Of a stretch of DNA of 64,000 bases, positions 45,332 through 54,080 are shown piece by piece (position 1 is the first letter of the stretch; each line of letters begins with the position of its first letter). The notes under the pieces are model-generated. The model saw only the letters and a program-made list of their open reading frames with translations. It had not been told where the DNA came from and did not search any database. Made by a program: the position numbers and the translations under genes. The stretch comes from CAZUAQ01 sp964618455 (GTDB taxonomy: Bacteria; Planctomycetota; Phycisphaerae; UBA1845; PWPN01). The stretch lies in NCBI GenBank assembly GCA_964618455.1, contig CAZUAQ010000031.1, forward strand, positions 3,356 through 67,355, given 5' to 3'.

Positions 45332-46483
45332 CTATTCCTGGATCATGGTCCTGGCAGGATCCCGCGTGGCCCCGACCATGGCCGGGGCCCAGCCTGCCGC
45401 GATGGTCATCAACGGTGCGAGGACAATCGCCCAACCCACCGTCATGACGTCGAAGGATACCGACTTGGGTGAGAGCTTGAACACGCTGGGGCCCAACGCC
45501 GTGGCGATCCAACCACCGAGAAGCGCTCCCGCAACGGCCCCGAGCAAGCCGAGACCGCCGTTGCGCATCAAAAGCAGCATGACCACCCGAATACGACTGA
45601 ACCCCACCGCGCGGAGCATGCCGATCTCGTTCACGCGGTCCTGCACGTTGATCATCGAGAGGGCCCCGATCCAGGCGGCGCAGAGGATCAGGATGACCGT
45701 TGAGCCGATCGTGACGAAGCGCTCTGCCGTCGATCGCTGCCGCAAGCGCGCCTGGGCCATGCTCTCGTGGCGAATGACACGCGTTCCGGGCAGCAGGGAT
45801 TCGATCTCGTTCTGGAGGCGCTTGAGGGGATCAGGCTCGTCATCGGAACAGTGACATTCGAGGGCCTGGATCTCGTTGATGCGTCCGGGAAGTCCGAGCA
45901 AATTCTGGACGTCGGCCAATGAGGCGTAGACACGTGCATCCTCCATCGTGCCGGTCTGGGCGAGAATGGCGTCGATGATGAACGATTCGCCCATGAGTTC
46001 CACGGTCTGGCCGCGTTGAAGCGAGAGGGTCTCCGCGACGGCGGAGCCGACACGAATCCGACCCGGCTCCACGTCCATGCCGAAGACGTGTTTCTTTGTG
46101 CTGCCGATGAATCGTTCCTCCGCCAGGCCGGTCAGCATGATCTCGGCGGTGGCCTGCGGGGTGGTCCATTCGATGCGGCGATGGAGCAGAGGGATCAGGC
46201 GGTTGGCAACCGACTGATCCCGCACCTGATCGATGTACGCTTCGGGCATCGTCGCCTCCGACCAGCCGCGGGCCCAGTAGCGATCGAGATTCTCCGCGGA
46301 CGAGATGATTCGGACATTCAGTCCGGCATCGCGCTGAATGATGCGCGTTTCATTTGCGCTCGCGCGCGACATCGTGATGAAGAAGATGACGGCGGCGACC
46401 GCGGCGGCGACCGCGATCGTTGTCAGCCCGGCCGTGAGCCGCCGATGCCAGGCTTCCGCCAGCGCGACCCTGATCAACTTCAT
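45332..46483 (-). CDS. FtsX/MacB-like ABC permease
   Basis: A 383-residue permease. An N-terminal span (LTTIAVAAAVAAVIFFITM, about 20-38) is followed by a roughly 210-residue periplasmic domain (MacB-PCD-like; it contains the unusual CHCSDDEPD segment), then three C-terminal spans with VNEIGMLRAVGFSRIRVVMLLLMRNGGLGLLGAVAGALLG, the FtsX-family hallmark. The ATG at 46483 overlaps the stop of the upstream gene (ATGA). It pairs with the adjacent ATPase. MacB-like families act in mechanotransmission rather than bulk transport. No membrane-fusion protein is seen in the operon. Confidence 0.85.
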   Translation of the reverse strand: MKLIRVALAEAWHRRLTAGLTTIAVAAAVAAVIFFITMSRASANETRIIQRDAGLNVRIISSAENLDRYWARGWSEATMPEAYIDQVRDQSVANRLIPLLHRRIEWTTPQATAEIMLTGLAEERFIGSTKKHVFGMDVEPGRIRVGSAVAETLSLQRGQTVELMGESFIIDAILAQTGTMEDARVYASLADVQNLLGLPGRINEIQALECHCSDDEPDPLKRLQNEIESLLPGTRVIRHESMAQARLRQRSTAERFVTIGSTVILILCAAWIGALSMINVQDRVNEIGMLRAVGFSRIRVVMLLLMRNGGLGLLGAVAGALLGGWIATALGPSVFKLSPKSVSFDVMTVGWAIVLAPLMTIAAGWAPAMVGATRDPARTMIQE

Positions 46484-47823
46484 GTCGATCTCCGCTTCAG
46501 GAAGAAGGCCGAGGCGCCGCCGACAAGGCCGGCGACCACAATGCCCCCGAGAATCAGCGCCCATGGAGGAAGAGTGTATTCCACTTCAGCTTCATCGACA
46601 TGGAACTGGAACCGCTTACCGGCAAGATCCTTGCCATCGTGTGCAACAGATAAGGATTCTCTACCATCCGACACACCATCTTGATCCTGCAAAGCGTCAC
46701 CAGGCTTGATATCACCGCCGGCCCGCGCCTTCGCCACGATGCGTTCGATTTCGTCTCGCGATTCGGGGATGTCCTGCCCATCATCGTCGTTGGCGCCTTG
46801 CGATTCGGCGAGGACGGGCTCGCCGATCTGAATCTCCCTGTAACCGAACAGCATCGACGCGGCGTCATCCTCCGTCTTGTGTTGCACGTTTGCGTTGTTC
46901 TCCATCGGCCCTCGCTGAAGGATGCGTACGGCCTCGGCGCGGACCATGGGACTGGAGGGATCGAACCCGAGAATGTCGAAGGCTTTCTGCCGCATGTCGG
47001 CCGCCCAGGTGTGAGGAAGGTGCGGCTCGTTGAACCAGTCGCGCGCCGTCTCACATTCACAACTCTGACCGATGGTGACGAGTTGGCGTAGTATCGCGAT
47101 CGGGTCGGCGGGATCGCCCGTCAGCGGAGAGCCGGCGCGCTTGGCCCGACCGTAAATCACCGCCAGGGCGGGATCCCTCGTTCGAAGTTCGCTCAGCCCG
47201 AGGGCCCACAGCGTGACGCGCTCCTGTTCACGTTCGGCGAGAGGAAGGGGGACGGTTTGAATACGACCGATGAGTTCGCGCGGCAGTTCGCTCTCCACGC
47301 TGCGGAGCAATTCGATGGCACGCGAAGTCGCAGCGGCGTACTGACGGTTGACGGATGCGTCTTCGCCTTCCACGAGTAGGATATAGGCAAAGGTAGACAG
47401 CGCTTCGTTCACGAAGCGATCCCGCAGGGGAGAACGCAAGGTTTGTTTCGCGATCTCTTCCACGGGAGTGGTCTGTTCCCGTTGCCGCAGGATGAGAGGG
47501 TGCCGCGAGGCGTGATGCAGAACGAACTGTGTACCGCTCTCATCGGAAAGTGCCTGGACGGCGGGATGATCCCCCCGTTCCGCGCGGTCCAGATGCATGA
47601 CGCGAACGTTGCTTCGGTCGAAGGCCGACCTGATTTGATCGAGAACCGTTTGATCGATTTCCGGTCCGTCCGTGACCACGCAGAGTTCGTATGCCGGTCC
47701 GGCCAGATGGATGAAGCCGAAGTCGCGCACGGTGTACTTGCAGCCGAGCACCTCGGGCAAGGCGTGAGAATGAAGCAGCCCGGCAAGGCAGAGCAGCGGG
47801 ATGAGTGGCGAGCGGCAGGGCAT
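46480..47823 (-). CDS. Exported single-span protein of unknown function in ABC operon
   Basis: A 447-residue protein without a recognised family. A signal-like N-terminus (LIPLLCLAGLLHSHAL) precedes a soluble domain with two conserved-looking parts: an N-terminal alpha/beta region (KYTVRDFGFIHLAGPAYELCVVTDG) and a helical middle. The C-terminus has one membrane span followed by basic residues (WALILGGIVVAGLVGGASAFFLKRRST), so it is probably anchored with its bulk outside the cytoplasm. The stop overlaps the permease start, and the start codon lies at the very end of the PQQ protein gene, implying tight coupling of all four genes. Start at 47823 or 47835; the former follows GAGAG. It may be a substrate-facing partner of the transporter. 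Confidence 0.6.
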   Translation of the reverse strand: MPCRSPLIPLLCLAGLLHSHALPEVLGCKYTVRDFGFIHLAGPAYELCVVTDGPEIDQTVLDQIRSAFDRSNVRVMHLDRAERGDHPAVQALSDESGTQFVLHHASRHPLILRQREQTTPVEEIAKQTLRSPLRDRFVNEALSTFAYILLVEGEDASVNRQYAAATSRAIELLRSVESELPRELIGRIQTVPLPLAEREQERVTLWALGLSELRTRDPALAVIYGRAKRAGSPLTGDPADPIAILRQLVTIGQSCECETARDWFNEPHLPHTWAADMRQKAFDILGFDPSSPMVRAEAVRILQRGPMENNANVQHKTEDDAASMLFGYREIQIGEPVLAESQGANDDDGQDIPESRDEIERIVAKARAGGDIKPGDALQDQDGVSDGRESLSVAHDGKDLAGKRFQFHVDEAEVEYTLPPWALILGGIVVAGLVGGASAFFLKRRST

Positions 47824-47824
47824 G

Positions 47825-50800
47825 CTATCTCTCATGAATGACGGGGATCAGGGCCATCGAGGTTTCCATCCAACTGCCGCAGGAGCAGCCTCCGCCTCCC
47901 TCGGGGCTGAGCACCATGCCCTGGGCGGGAATCGTGCTGATCCAGCAGTCGGGGCGGACGCGATTCCAGCGCGTGCCTCCGCCATCCGTGCGGTCCCACA
48001 TGGTCAACTGGCCGGCTCGCAGGAAGAGGGCATTGGTCGAGCAGGTGTAGGTGCCGCACTGGTGACCTCCGGGGAACTTGCGATCCACCTGCGCGCCGTC
48101 CTTCTCACGGAATGTGTAGGGGCGAACGACAATATCGCCCTGGACGATGGCGGGGCGCGACAGATGCTTGCCGTGATGATCCACTTCCCACTTGTCCCGT
48201 CGCGACCAGACCGGTGAGCCATCCTGCGGGCTGAAGGCGGCCACTTCGAACTCGCCTTCCCGGGACACGACGGTGATCAGGTTCTCATCGCCTGCCGCCA
48301 GGTAGAAGGTGATGTCGCCCTCGAGACCTTCGTAAGGTTTCTCCCACAGCAATCGACCGCTGGTCGCATCCAACGCCACCATGAAGGTATCCAGCCACAT
48401 TTCCTTCATACTGACCCGCCGGGAGGGGGCGGCTTTGACCGTCGGATGGCGTGTCTCGACGAAGTAGAGTGTTTCATCTTTGAGCGTGATGGTCGGGTTG
48501 AGAATCACGCCGTCTTCGTAGGACCACACGACACGATGCGGATCTTCGTTTTCCATGGCGAAGATGCGGTCGCTGCAGATCTTGGAGGTGGCGGAGGGAT
48601 CCTTGCCATCATACCACTTGTCCGGTCCCCACCAAGCGATGTAACTGGATCCCTTTTTCACGGCACTGCCGAACAGAAGATCTCCCTCTCGCGCCACGTA
48701 GCCCCAGTCCCACTGCCAATCGCTCTTCGTGCCGGGCTTGACCACGTGTTGGGAGACGATCTTGCCCGTGGCGGCATTCACCCGCCAGCACTCCTGGCCG
48801 ACCGCCAGGAACACGTGCTCCTCATCAGCACACCAATTCCCCGTATCGCGCGGGATGTTGAAACGGAGCAGATCTGGAATCTCGAGCGACCACAGGATGG
48901 TGCCGTTGTAAGCGTCCACGGCGATCACGCGCTGAAGCCCCTGCATGAACAATCGGCCCTGTGTGGAGAGCGGGGCAGGCTTGCGATTGCCGCGATCGGA
49001 TTGGTAGCGGGGTCCGGGGCGACCGACCCACTGAACTTCGAGATCCGTCGTGAAGCGGGATTCGGCGAGCGTTTCCCCGGCGAAGGCCGAGTTGTCCGGA
49101 GTGCCGTACATGTGGGACCAGTCGGCGGCCCCCTCAAAGGCCGGCTTCCGCGCCATGCGGACGCCGCCTTCCTTCGGCAGCATGGCGATCCCGTGGTGGG
49201 GCTGGATCAGCGACAAGGCGATCTCGTCAAGCCCTGCGATGGATTCGCCCGCCAGGCCTCGTTCGGAAACTACCAGATTCGCAAAGTGCAGGGGAATTCT
49301 CAACTCGCTCATGGAATCGACGGCGTAAACGGCCATCCGGTTTCCATACACACCTGCATCCAGCCACTTCGCTCTTAAGCGCTCGACGCGCTCAGGATCC
49401 GTATCGAAGGCGATGACCTTCATATCGGATTTGGTGGCGACGGCGGCCGAGAGTTCACCGTCCGTGACACCCAGGACGAGGCAGACCCCGCGCTTCGACG
49501 GCAACTGCTCGATCATCTTGGCGGCGTTGCGCCGGTCGCGATCCGTGCAGAGCCCGTCCAGTCGCGCTTCCAGGGGAGGCACGCAGTAATTGAAGCTCGT
49601 ATCGCACAAGTACTTTTTCGAATCTTCCAGGCTGTCGGCCTTCTTCAATTTCAACGCGTACCGGTATTCCACCTCCTGGCGGAGCCCGGGGATCGAGACG
49701 CGGTGTTCCAACCGTTCCCTTCCGTCCCCCAGGAGCCTGGGGTCCTCGTCATACCAGAAGGCCAGGCGCGTGGGGGTCGGTTCATCCGTCTGCCACACGA
49801 CGACGGCCGTGGACGGATCCGCGAAGTGCAGGGCTGGGCCGCTGAGCGGCGTCAGGCCGCTATCCTCCTGATGTTCATCCTTGAGCGTCACCGGTGGCGG
49901 AAAGAGCGCCTTGCGGGCATCGTAGTGGACGGCCAGCGTCTCATCGTCCAGGGCGACATCGTACAACCTGACTTCATGAAGCAGGCCTTTCATCCGGAAG
50001 TGTTCGTCGTCATCACGGTAGGCGCCGATGTGATAGAACGCGTGATCCGGGTAATCGATGGGGCCGCTCTGTTTGTCCGAAGACGCGACGAGCTTGCCGT
50101 CGACGTAGAGTTTGATGGTTCGGCCGTCATACGTGCCCGCGACGTGATGCCATTCACCACCGCGCAGGCCCTGCGGCGAGACCACCCAGGTCAAGCCGTT
50201 GTCTCCACCGGCCCCCTTGACCGCGAAGCCGGGACGATCCTTGCGGTAGCCGAGAATCCATCCGCGTTCGTAACTGCCGTTGTCCTGCGTCATGGAAACG
50301 ATGCCGCCCCATTCCTGGCCTTGATCGACACGCGCCCAGGCAGTCGCGGTCATCGCCTCCTCCGGGCGGTCGACCTGCTTGAAATCCTCGGCCACCTGGA
50401 CACCGCTCGTTTCGCCGTCCATGGCGAGGGCCTGCACCTTCCCCGCGCGTTCGATGAGCGTCTGGCCCATGATCAGGGCGTCAGCCCCGCCGGCCAGGTT
50501 ACGGACCTTCGCGCCGTAGCGCCGCGATCCCGCACCCCCGACCAGGGTGTCGGACTGGAAGACCCAGCGATCGAGCAGCGCGGGATGCTCGACCTTCTCG
50601 ATGGCGGGGGCATCTCCCAGGTTCTCGAATGGACTCTGTTGTCGGGTAGAGGACTCGGGCGCGGGAGTGGTGGCCGACTTTCCCGGCTGGAAACAGTGAA
50701 TCGTTCCGCGATCGGTGCTGACCAGCAGTCGTTCACTCGCCACCGCCAGTCCATAGGCCCGGCCGCTCACCTTCCCCGACCATGCGAGATGACCATTGTG

Positions 50801-51940
50801 GGCGTCATAGGCACCGATTTCATCGTACCCGCCGGCGATGATGTAGCGGCCCGCCTTGATCATCGCGTAGGGATGCGTGCAGTCTTCGACCCAGAGGAGT
50901 TCCTGTCGACTGCGACTCATGGTGCCCAACGTGGTGTCGCGGAGCATGACCACGGAATCTTCATCGACAAGGACCTGGTTCCCGCGATCGTAGCTGGCGA
51001 TTTTGGCGCGTGTCTGCGTGGACGAATCGGTGATCCAGCCTTTCTTGTTGCCGGGGCCGTGCAGAATACGATCGTCATCGGTCAGCAGGACGAAGCTGCC
51101 CCCTCCACCACTCAGGGCTCCGAGGCGTTTGCCTGTCATTCGATCGAAGAGCATTGGGGGGACGCGGCCTTGAGGCACCACGAGCGTGGAGGCGGAGGCC
51201 AACATGGCGCCTTCCAAGGACGACTCCAGCCCCAGATGCTGGATCCACCGATGCGGTCCGTCGGGCCGGCCAGTGTCCGCGTCGACCGCGCAGAGCATCG
51301 AGTCCTTCCACGGAAGCATCGAAGCCCCGAAGTAGGCGGTATCGTCCACGATCACCACGCCCGTGCGCACAGGCCAGAAAGAGATCAGTCGCTGGTTGTT
51401 CAGGACGCGGCGCGCGGGGGTCTTGCCTTCGCGCTTTGCTTCATGAAGACTGGGACTGAATTTCCAGATCAGATCGCCGTTGATCGCGTCAATGCAATAC
51501 GCGTGGCCGTCGTCCGAGCCGAAGTAGAGTTTGCCGGAAGCATAGGTCGGGGCCACGCGAATCGGGCCGTCGGTGGTGAAACGCCACTCGGCTTTGCCGT
51601 TGGAAAGACTCAGTTTGTGGATCGAATCGTCGGCGCTGGATCCGAAGTAGACGGCGCCGTCGACCACGATCGGATGGAAGACGGGGTCGTAGTTCCGCAT
51701 GGATTTGAGATCTTTGACCTGGGCATAGGCGTCCCACTTGGCAGGACCGGGCCAGGCGGGGGCAGGCGGCTGTGAGGATTGCCACGTCCAGGCTTCCTCG
51801 AGCGCCGTGGCCTCGAGCGATTCCCGGGATACGCCGGATCGTGCTGGATCCGCGCGATACATGGGCCAGTCCATCGCCCAGGTCGAACTGCATGTGGAGG
51901 TCAGGAAGACGATACTGCTCAGCAACCATCCTTGCCGCAT
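47825..51940 (-). CDS. Exported PQQ beta-propeller/LamG/methyltransferase-like fusion
   Basis: A 1371-residue protein. A signal peptide (LLSSIVFLTSTCSSTWA) is followed by a PQQ-type beta-propeller with repeated blades (about 75-420, e.g. VYFGSSADDSIHKLSLSNG and LYFGSDDGHAYCIDAINGD), a LamG/concanavalin domain (about 505-675, WHHVAGTYDGRTIKLYVDG), an FN3-like segment (about 690-780), a Rossmann-like segment resembling class I SAM methyltransferases (about 790-925: CLVLGVTDGELSAAVA, KVIAFDTDPERVERLRAKW) and a second propeller (about 935-1360). A methyltransferase fold inside an exported protein is odd; it may be non-catalytic. It heads the ABC operon. Substrate and cofactor use unknown. Confidence 0.75.
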   Translation of the reverse strand: MRQGWLLSSIVFLTSTCSSTWAMDWPMYRADPARSGVSRESLEATALEEAWTWQSSQPPAPAWPGPAKWDAYAQVKDLKSMRNYDPVFHPIVVDGAVYFGSSADDSIHKLSLSNGKAEWRFTTDGPIRVAPTYASGKLYFGSDDGHAYCIDAINGDLIWKFSPSLHEAKREGKTPARRVLNNQRLISFWPVRTGVVIVDDTAYFGASMLPWKDSMLCAVDADTGRPDGPHRWIQHLGLESSLEGAMLASASTLVVPQGRVPPMLFDRMTGKRLGALSGGGGSFVLLTDDDRILHGPGNKKGWITDSSTQTRAKIASYDRGNQVLVDEDSVVMLRDTTLGTMSRSRQELLWVEDCTHPYAMIKAGRYIIAGGYDEIGAYDAHNGHLAWSGKVSGRAYGLAVASERLLVSTDRGTIHCFQPGKSATTPAPESSTRQQSPFENLGDAPAIEKVEHPALLDRWVFQSDTLVGGAGSRRYGAKVRNLAGGADALIMGQTLIERAGKVQALAMDGETSGVQVAEDFKQVDRPEEAMTATAWARVDQGQEWGGIVSMTQDNGSYERGWILGYRKDRPGFAVKGAGGDNGLTWVVSPQGLRGGEWHHVAGTYDGRTIKLYVDGKLVASSDKQSGPIDYPDHAFYHIGAYRDDDEHFRMKGLLHEVRLYDVALDDETLAVHYDARKALFPPPVTLKDEHQEDSGLTPLSGPALHFADPSTAVVVWQTDEPTPTRLAFWYDEDPRLLGDGRERLEHRVSIPGLRQEVEYRYALKLKKADSLEDSKKYLCDTSFNYCVPPLEARLDGLCTDRDRRNAAKMIEQLPSKRGVCLVLGVTDGELSAAVATKSDMKVIAFDTDPERVERLRAKWLDAGVYGNRMAVYAVDSMSELRIPLHFANLVVSERGLAGESIAGLDEIALSLIQPHHGIAMLPKEGGVRMARKPAFEGAADWSHMYGTPDNSAFAGETLAESRFTTDLEVQWVGRPGPRYQSDRGNRKPAPLSTQGRLFMQGLQRVIAVDAYNGTILWSLEIPDLLRFNIPRDTGNWCADEEHVFLAVGQECWRVNAATGKIVSQHVVKPGTKSDWQWDWGYVAREGDLLFGSAVKKGSSYIAWWGPDKWYDGKDPSATSKICSDRIFAMENEDPHRVVWSYEDGVILNPTITLKDETLYFVETRHPTVKAAPSRRVSMKEMWLDTFMVALDATSGRLLWEKPYEGLEGDITFYLAAGDENLITVVSREGEFEVAAFSPQDGSPVWSRRDKWEVDHHGKHLSRPAIVQGDIVVRPYTFREKDGAQVDRKFPGGHQCGTYTCSTNALFLRAGQLTMWDRTDGGGTRWNRVRPDCWISTIPAQGMVLSPEGGGGCSCGSWMETSMALIPVIHER

Positions 51941-52289
51941 GAGAGGAATCCTTGGATATCTGAGTCAAACGAGGGGCCTTGACGGTGCCTCTAATGTCCG
52001 ATGGAGGAGAGGCCGAATTGTCTTTGTCTAAAGGGGGGCATGCCCTGGAAAGCCCACATTGCATTCTACTTGGGGAAGGCGGATTCAGATACCAGCGAAA
52101 TGTCAAGACTTGACTAACTTTAAGGTGACGACGACCACGCGGCCCAACCCTGAGTCCTGTGGTCCGAAGTGGAGTTGTGGTTCGGATGGTATATGATGCA
52201 TGCGGATGGGCCAAACCGCTCAGTTGTGTCTAATTCGGATCAGAGGATTCAGGGTCCTCTGTTGTCATCCTCCGGAAATCTGGAGAAGC
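51941..52289. other. Divergent spacer between PQQ operon and CRTAC1 gene
   Basis: A 349-base region with no supported gene. It contains the perfect 13-base palindrome GTCAAGACTTGAC at 52102-52114. TTGACA on the minus strand overlaps it, but no -10 box sits 16-18 bases downstream. Both flanking units could be controlled from here. Confidence 0.45.
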
Positions 52290-54080
52290 ATGGTGGAGTG
52301 GGCGCTTATGGGGCATGGAACACGAGTCGTCGCTGCCGGAGTTACGCTATTGTGGTGTTTGGGCGCCTGTAACTCTGACGAGCAGAGGCCATCCCCCGAG
52401 GGGGAACAGTTCACTGAAGAAGACGCCCAGGAAGACTCGGCTGGCGGTGAGCGGAATCAGGTGACCGATGACGCCTGGCTGGTCGATGTGAGCGAAGAAG
52501 TGGGCCTGGTTTTCCATCATGATGCCGGCGCACATGGGAATTTCTATTTCCCCGAGATCATGGGCTCCGGAGGTGCCTGGATCGATGGCGACCAGGATGG
52601 TGATCTCGATGCTTATTTGATTCAAGGGGGAATCCTGGGGAAACCTGAGAGCGACATCACCAACCGGTACTTCCGCAACGAGAACGGCATTTTCGAGGAG
52701 GCAACGGAGGCGTCCGGCCTTGGCGATGCCGGCTACGGGATGGGCTGCTGCGTCGGCGATGTCAACAATGACGGATACGCCGACGTCTACGTGACCAATG
52801 TCGGCCGAAACCGGCTCTATCTGAATCAGGGTGACGGGACGTTCACGGACACCACCGAACGGGCTGATGTCGGCCACGAGGGGTGGGGCACGAGCTGCAC
52901 CTTTCTCGATGACGACGGTGACGGCTGGCTCGATCTGTTCCTGGTCAATTACGTGCGATGGCAGCCCGAACTGGAGAAAGTGTGTCGAGGGGACAACGGG
53001 GATCAGGACTACTGCTCGCCCACGGCGTATGACGCTCCCGCGCAGGATATCCTGTACAGGAATCGTGGGGACGGCACGTTCGAGGACGTCACCCAACAAT
53101 CCGGCATCCATGCGGCGCGAGGCAACGGTCTGGGCGTGGTCGCCGGTGACTTCGACGATGACGGTCGGACGGATCTCTACGTCGCCAATGACCAGACGCC
53201 GAATCAACTCTGGTTCAACGAAGGGAACGGTCGTTTCAAGGACGAAGCCCTGGTGTCCGGGACGGCGTACAACGAGATGGGGCTCAGCGAGGCCGGCATG
53301 GGGGTCGATGCCGCGGATTTTGACAACGACGGCGACCTGGATCTTTGGATAACCCATCTCGATATGGAGACGCACACGTTCTACCGCAATCTTGGCGGGC
53401 GGGTCTTCCGGGATGAAACCGTCCGGCTCGGGGTGGCGCGGTGGAGCCTGAAGCATACCGGGTTCGGCACGATGTTATTCGACTGTGACCACGACGGTCT
53501 TCTGGACGTGTTTGTGGCCAACGGGAGGGTCGTGCTCGATTTCGAGCAGGGGGCATTCACGAGGGGGGCCAAACCTTTTGCGGAAGCGGACACACTGGCC
53601 CGCCAGACGCCCGAGGGCCGCTTGATGGATGTGAGCGATCGCGGGGGCAGCGCCATCCTTTCGCCATCGGTGGGGCGAGGGGCGATGTTCGGTGACTACG
53701 ATGGTGACGGGGATCTGGATATTCTCGTGACGCGAAACCGGGGAGCGGCGGCCCTTCTTCGCAATGATGCGCCCAAGTCGGGGTCCTGGCTTCGGATTCG
53801 GGCCGTGTCTGGCGAACCGCCTCGCGACGCCATCGGGGCAGCGATCTTCGCCGAGCTTGCCGGCGGAAGCACCCTGAGGCGGGATGTCCGTCCAGGGGCG
53901 GGGTACTGCGGCTCGAACGCTCCGGAGATCCACATGGCGTTGAATCCGACGGACACCATCACGCGATTGCGGGTTCGCTGGCCGGACGGAAGTCGGGAGA
54001 CATTCACGCCGCCGGATCTCAATACGATCTCGACACTTCGGCAGGGCAGCGGTCAACCTGACCAGGAGCCTGACGCATGA
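52290..54080 (+). CDS. CRTAC1-like FG-GAP/ASPIC-UnbV lipoprotein
   Basis: A 596-residue exported protein. The leader ends in a lipobox (LGAC, about residue 29). The body is a seven-bladed-type FG-GAP/VCBS propeller with repeated Ca2+-binding loops such as DGDQDGDLDAYL, DVNNDGYADVYV, DDDGDGWLDLFLV and DYDGDGDLDILV. The C-terminal 110 residues form the ASPIC/UnbV domain (WLRIRAVSGEPPRDAIGAAIF and LRVRWPDGSRETF). ATG at 52290 with GGAGAAG upstream; 52200 is also in frame but lacks a leader. The stop codon overlaps the start of the TPR gene. Such CRTAC1-TPR pairs are frequent in Planctomycetota and Acidobacteriota; the role is unknown. Confidence 0.85.
   Translation: MVEWALMGHGTRVVAAGVTLLWCLGACNSDEQRPSPEGEQFTEEDAQEDSAGGERNQVTDDAWLVDVSEEVGLVFHHDAGAHGNFYFPEIMGSGGAWIDGDQDGDLDAYLIQGGILGKPESDITNRYFRNENGIFEEATEASGLGDAGYGMGCCVGDVNNDGYADVYVTNVGRNRLYLNQGDGTFTDTTERADVGHEGWGTSCTFLDDDGDGWLDLFLVNYVRWQPELEKVCRGDNGDQDYCSPTAYDAPAQDILYRNRGDGTFEDVTQQSGIHAARGNGLGVVAGDFDDDGRTDLYVANDQTPNQLWFNEGNGRFKDEALVSGTAYNEMGLSEAGMGVDAADFDNDGDLDLWITHLDMETHTFYRNLGGRVFRDETVRLGVARWSLKHTGFGTMLFDCDHDGLLDVFVANGRVVLDFEQGAFTRGAKPFAEADTLARQTPEGRLMDVSDRGGSAILSPSVGRGAMFGDYDGDGDLDILVTRNRGAAALLRNDAPKSGSWLRIRAVSGEPPRDAIGAAIFAELAGGSTLRRDVRPGAGYCGSNAPEIHMALNPTDTITRLRVRWPDGSRETFTPPDLNTISTLRQGSGQPDQEPDA

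Noticed and set aside
49703..51775. 690-codon plus-strand open frame
   Set aside because: Antisense shadow of the PQQ-LamG gene with no ribosome site or domain.
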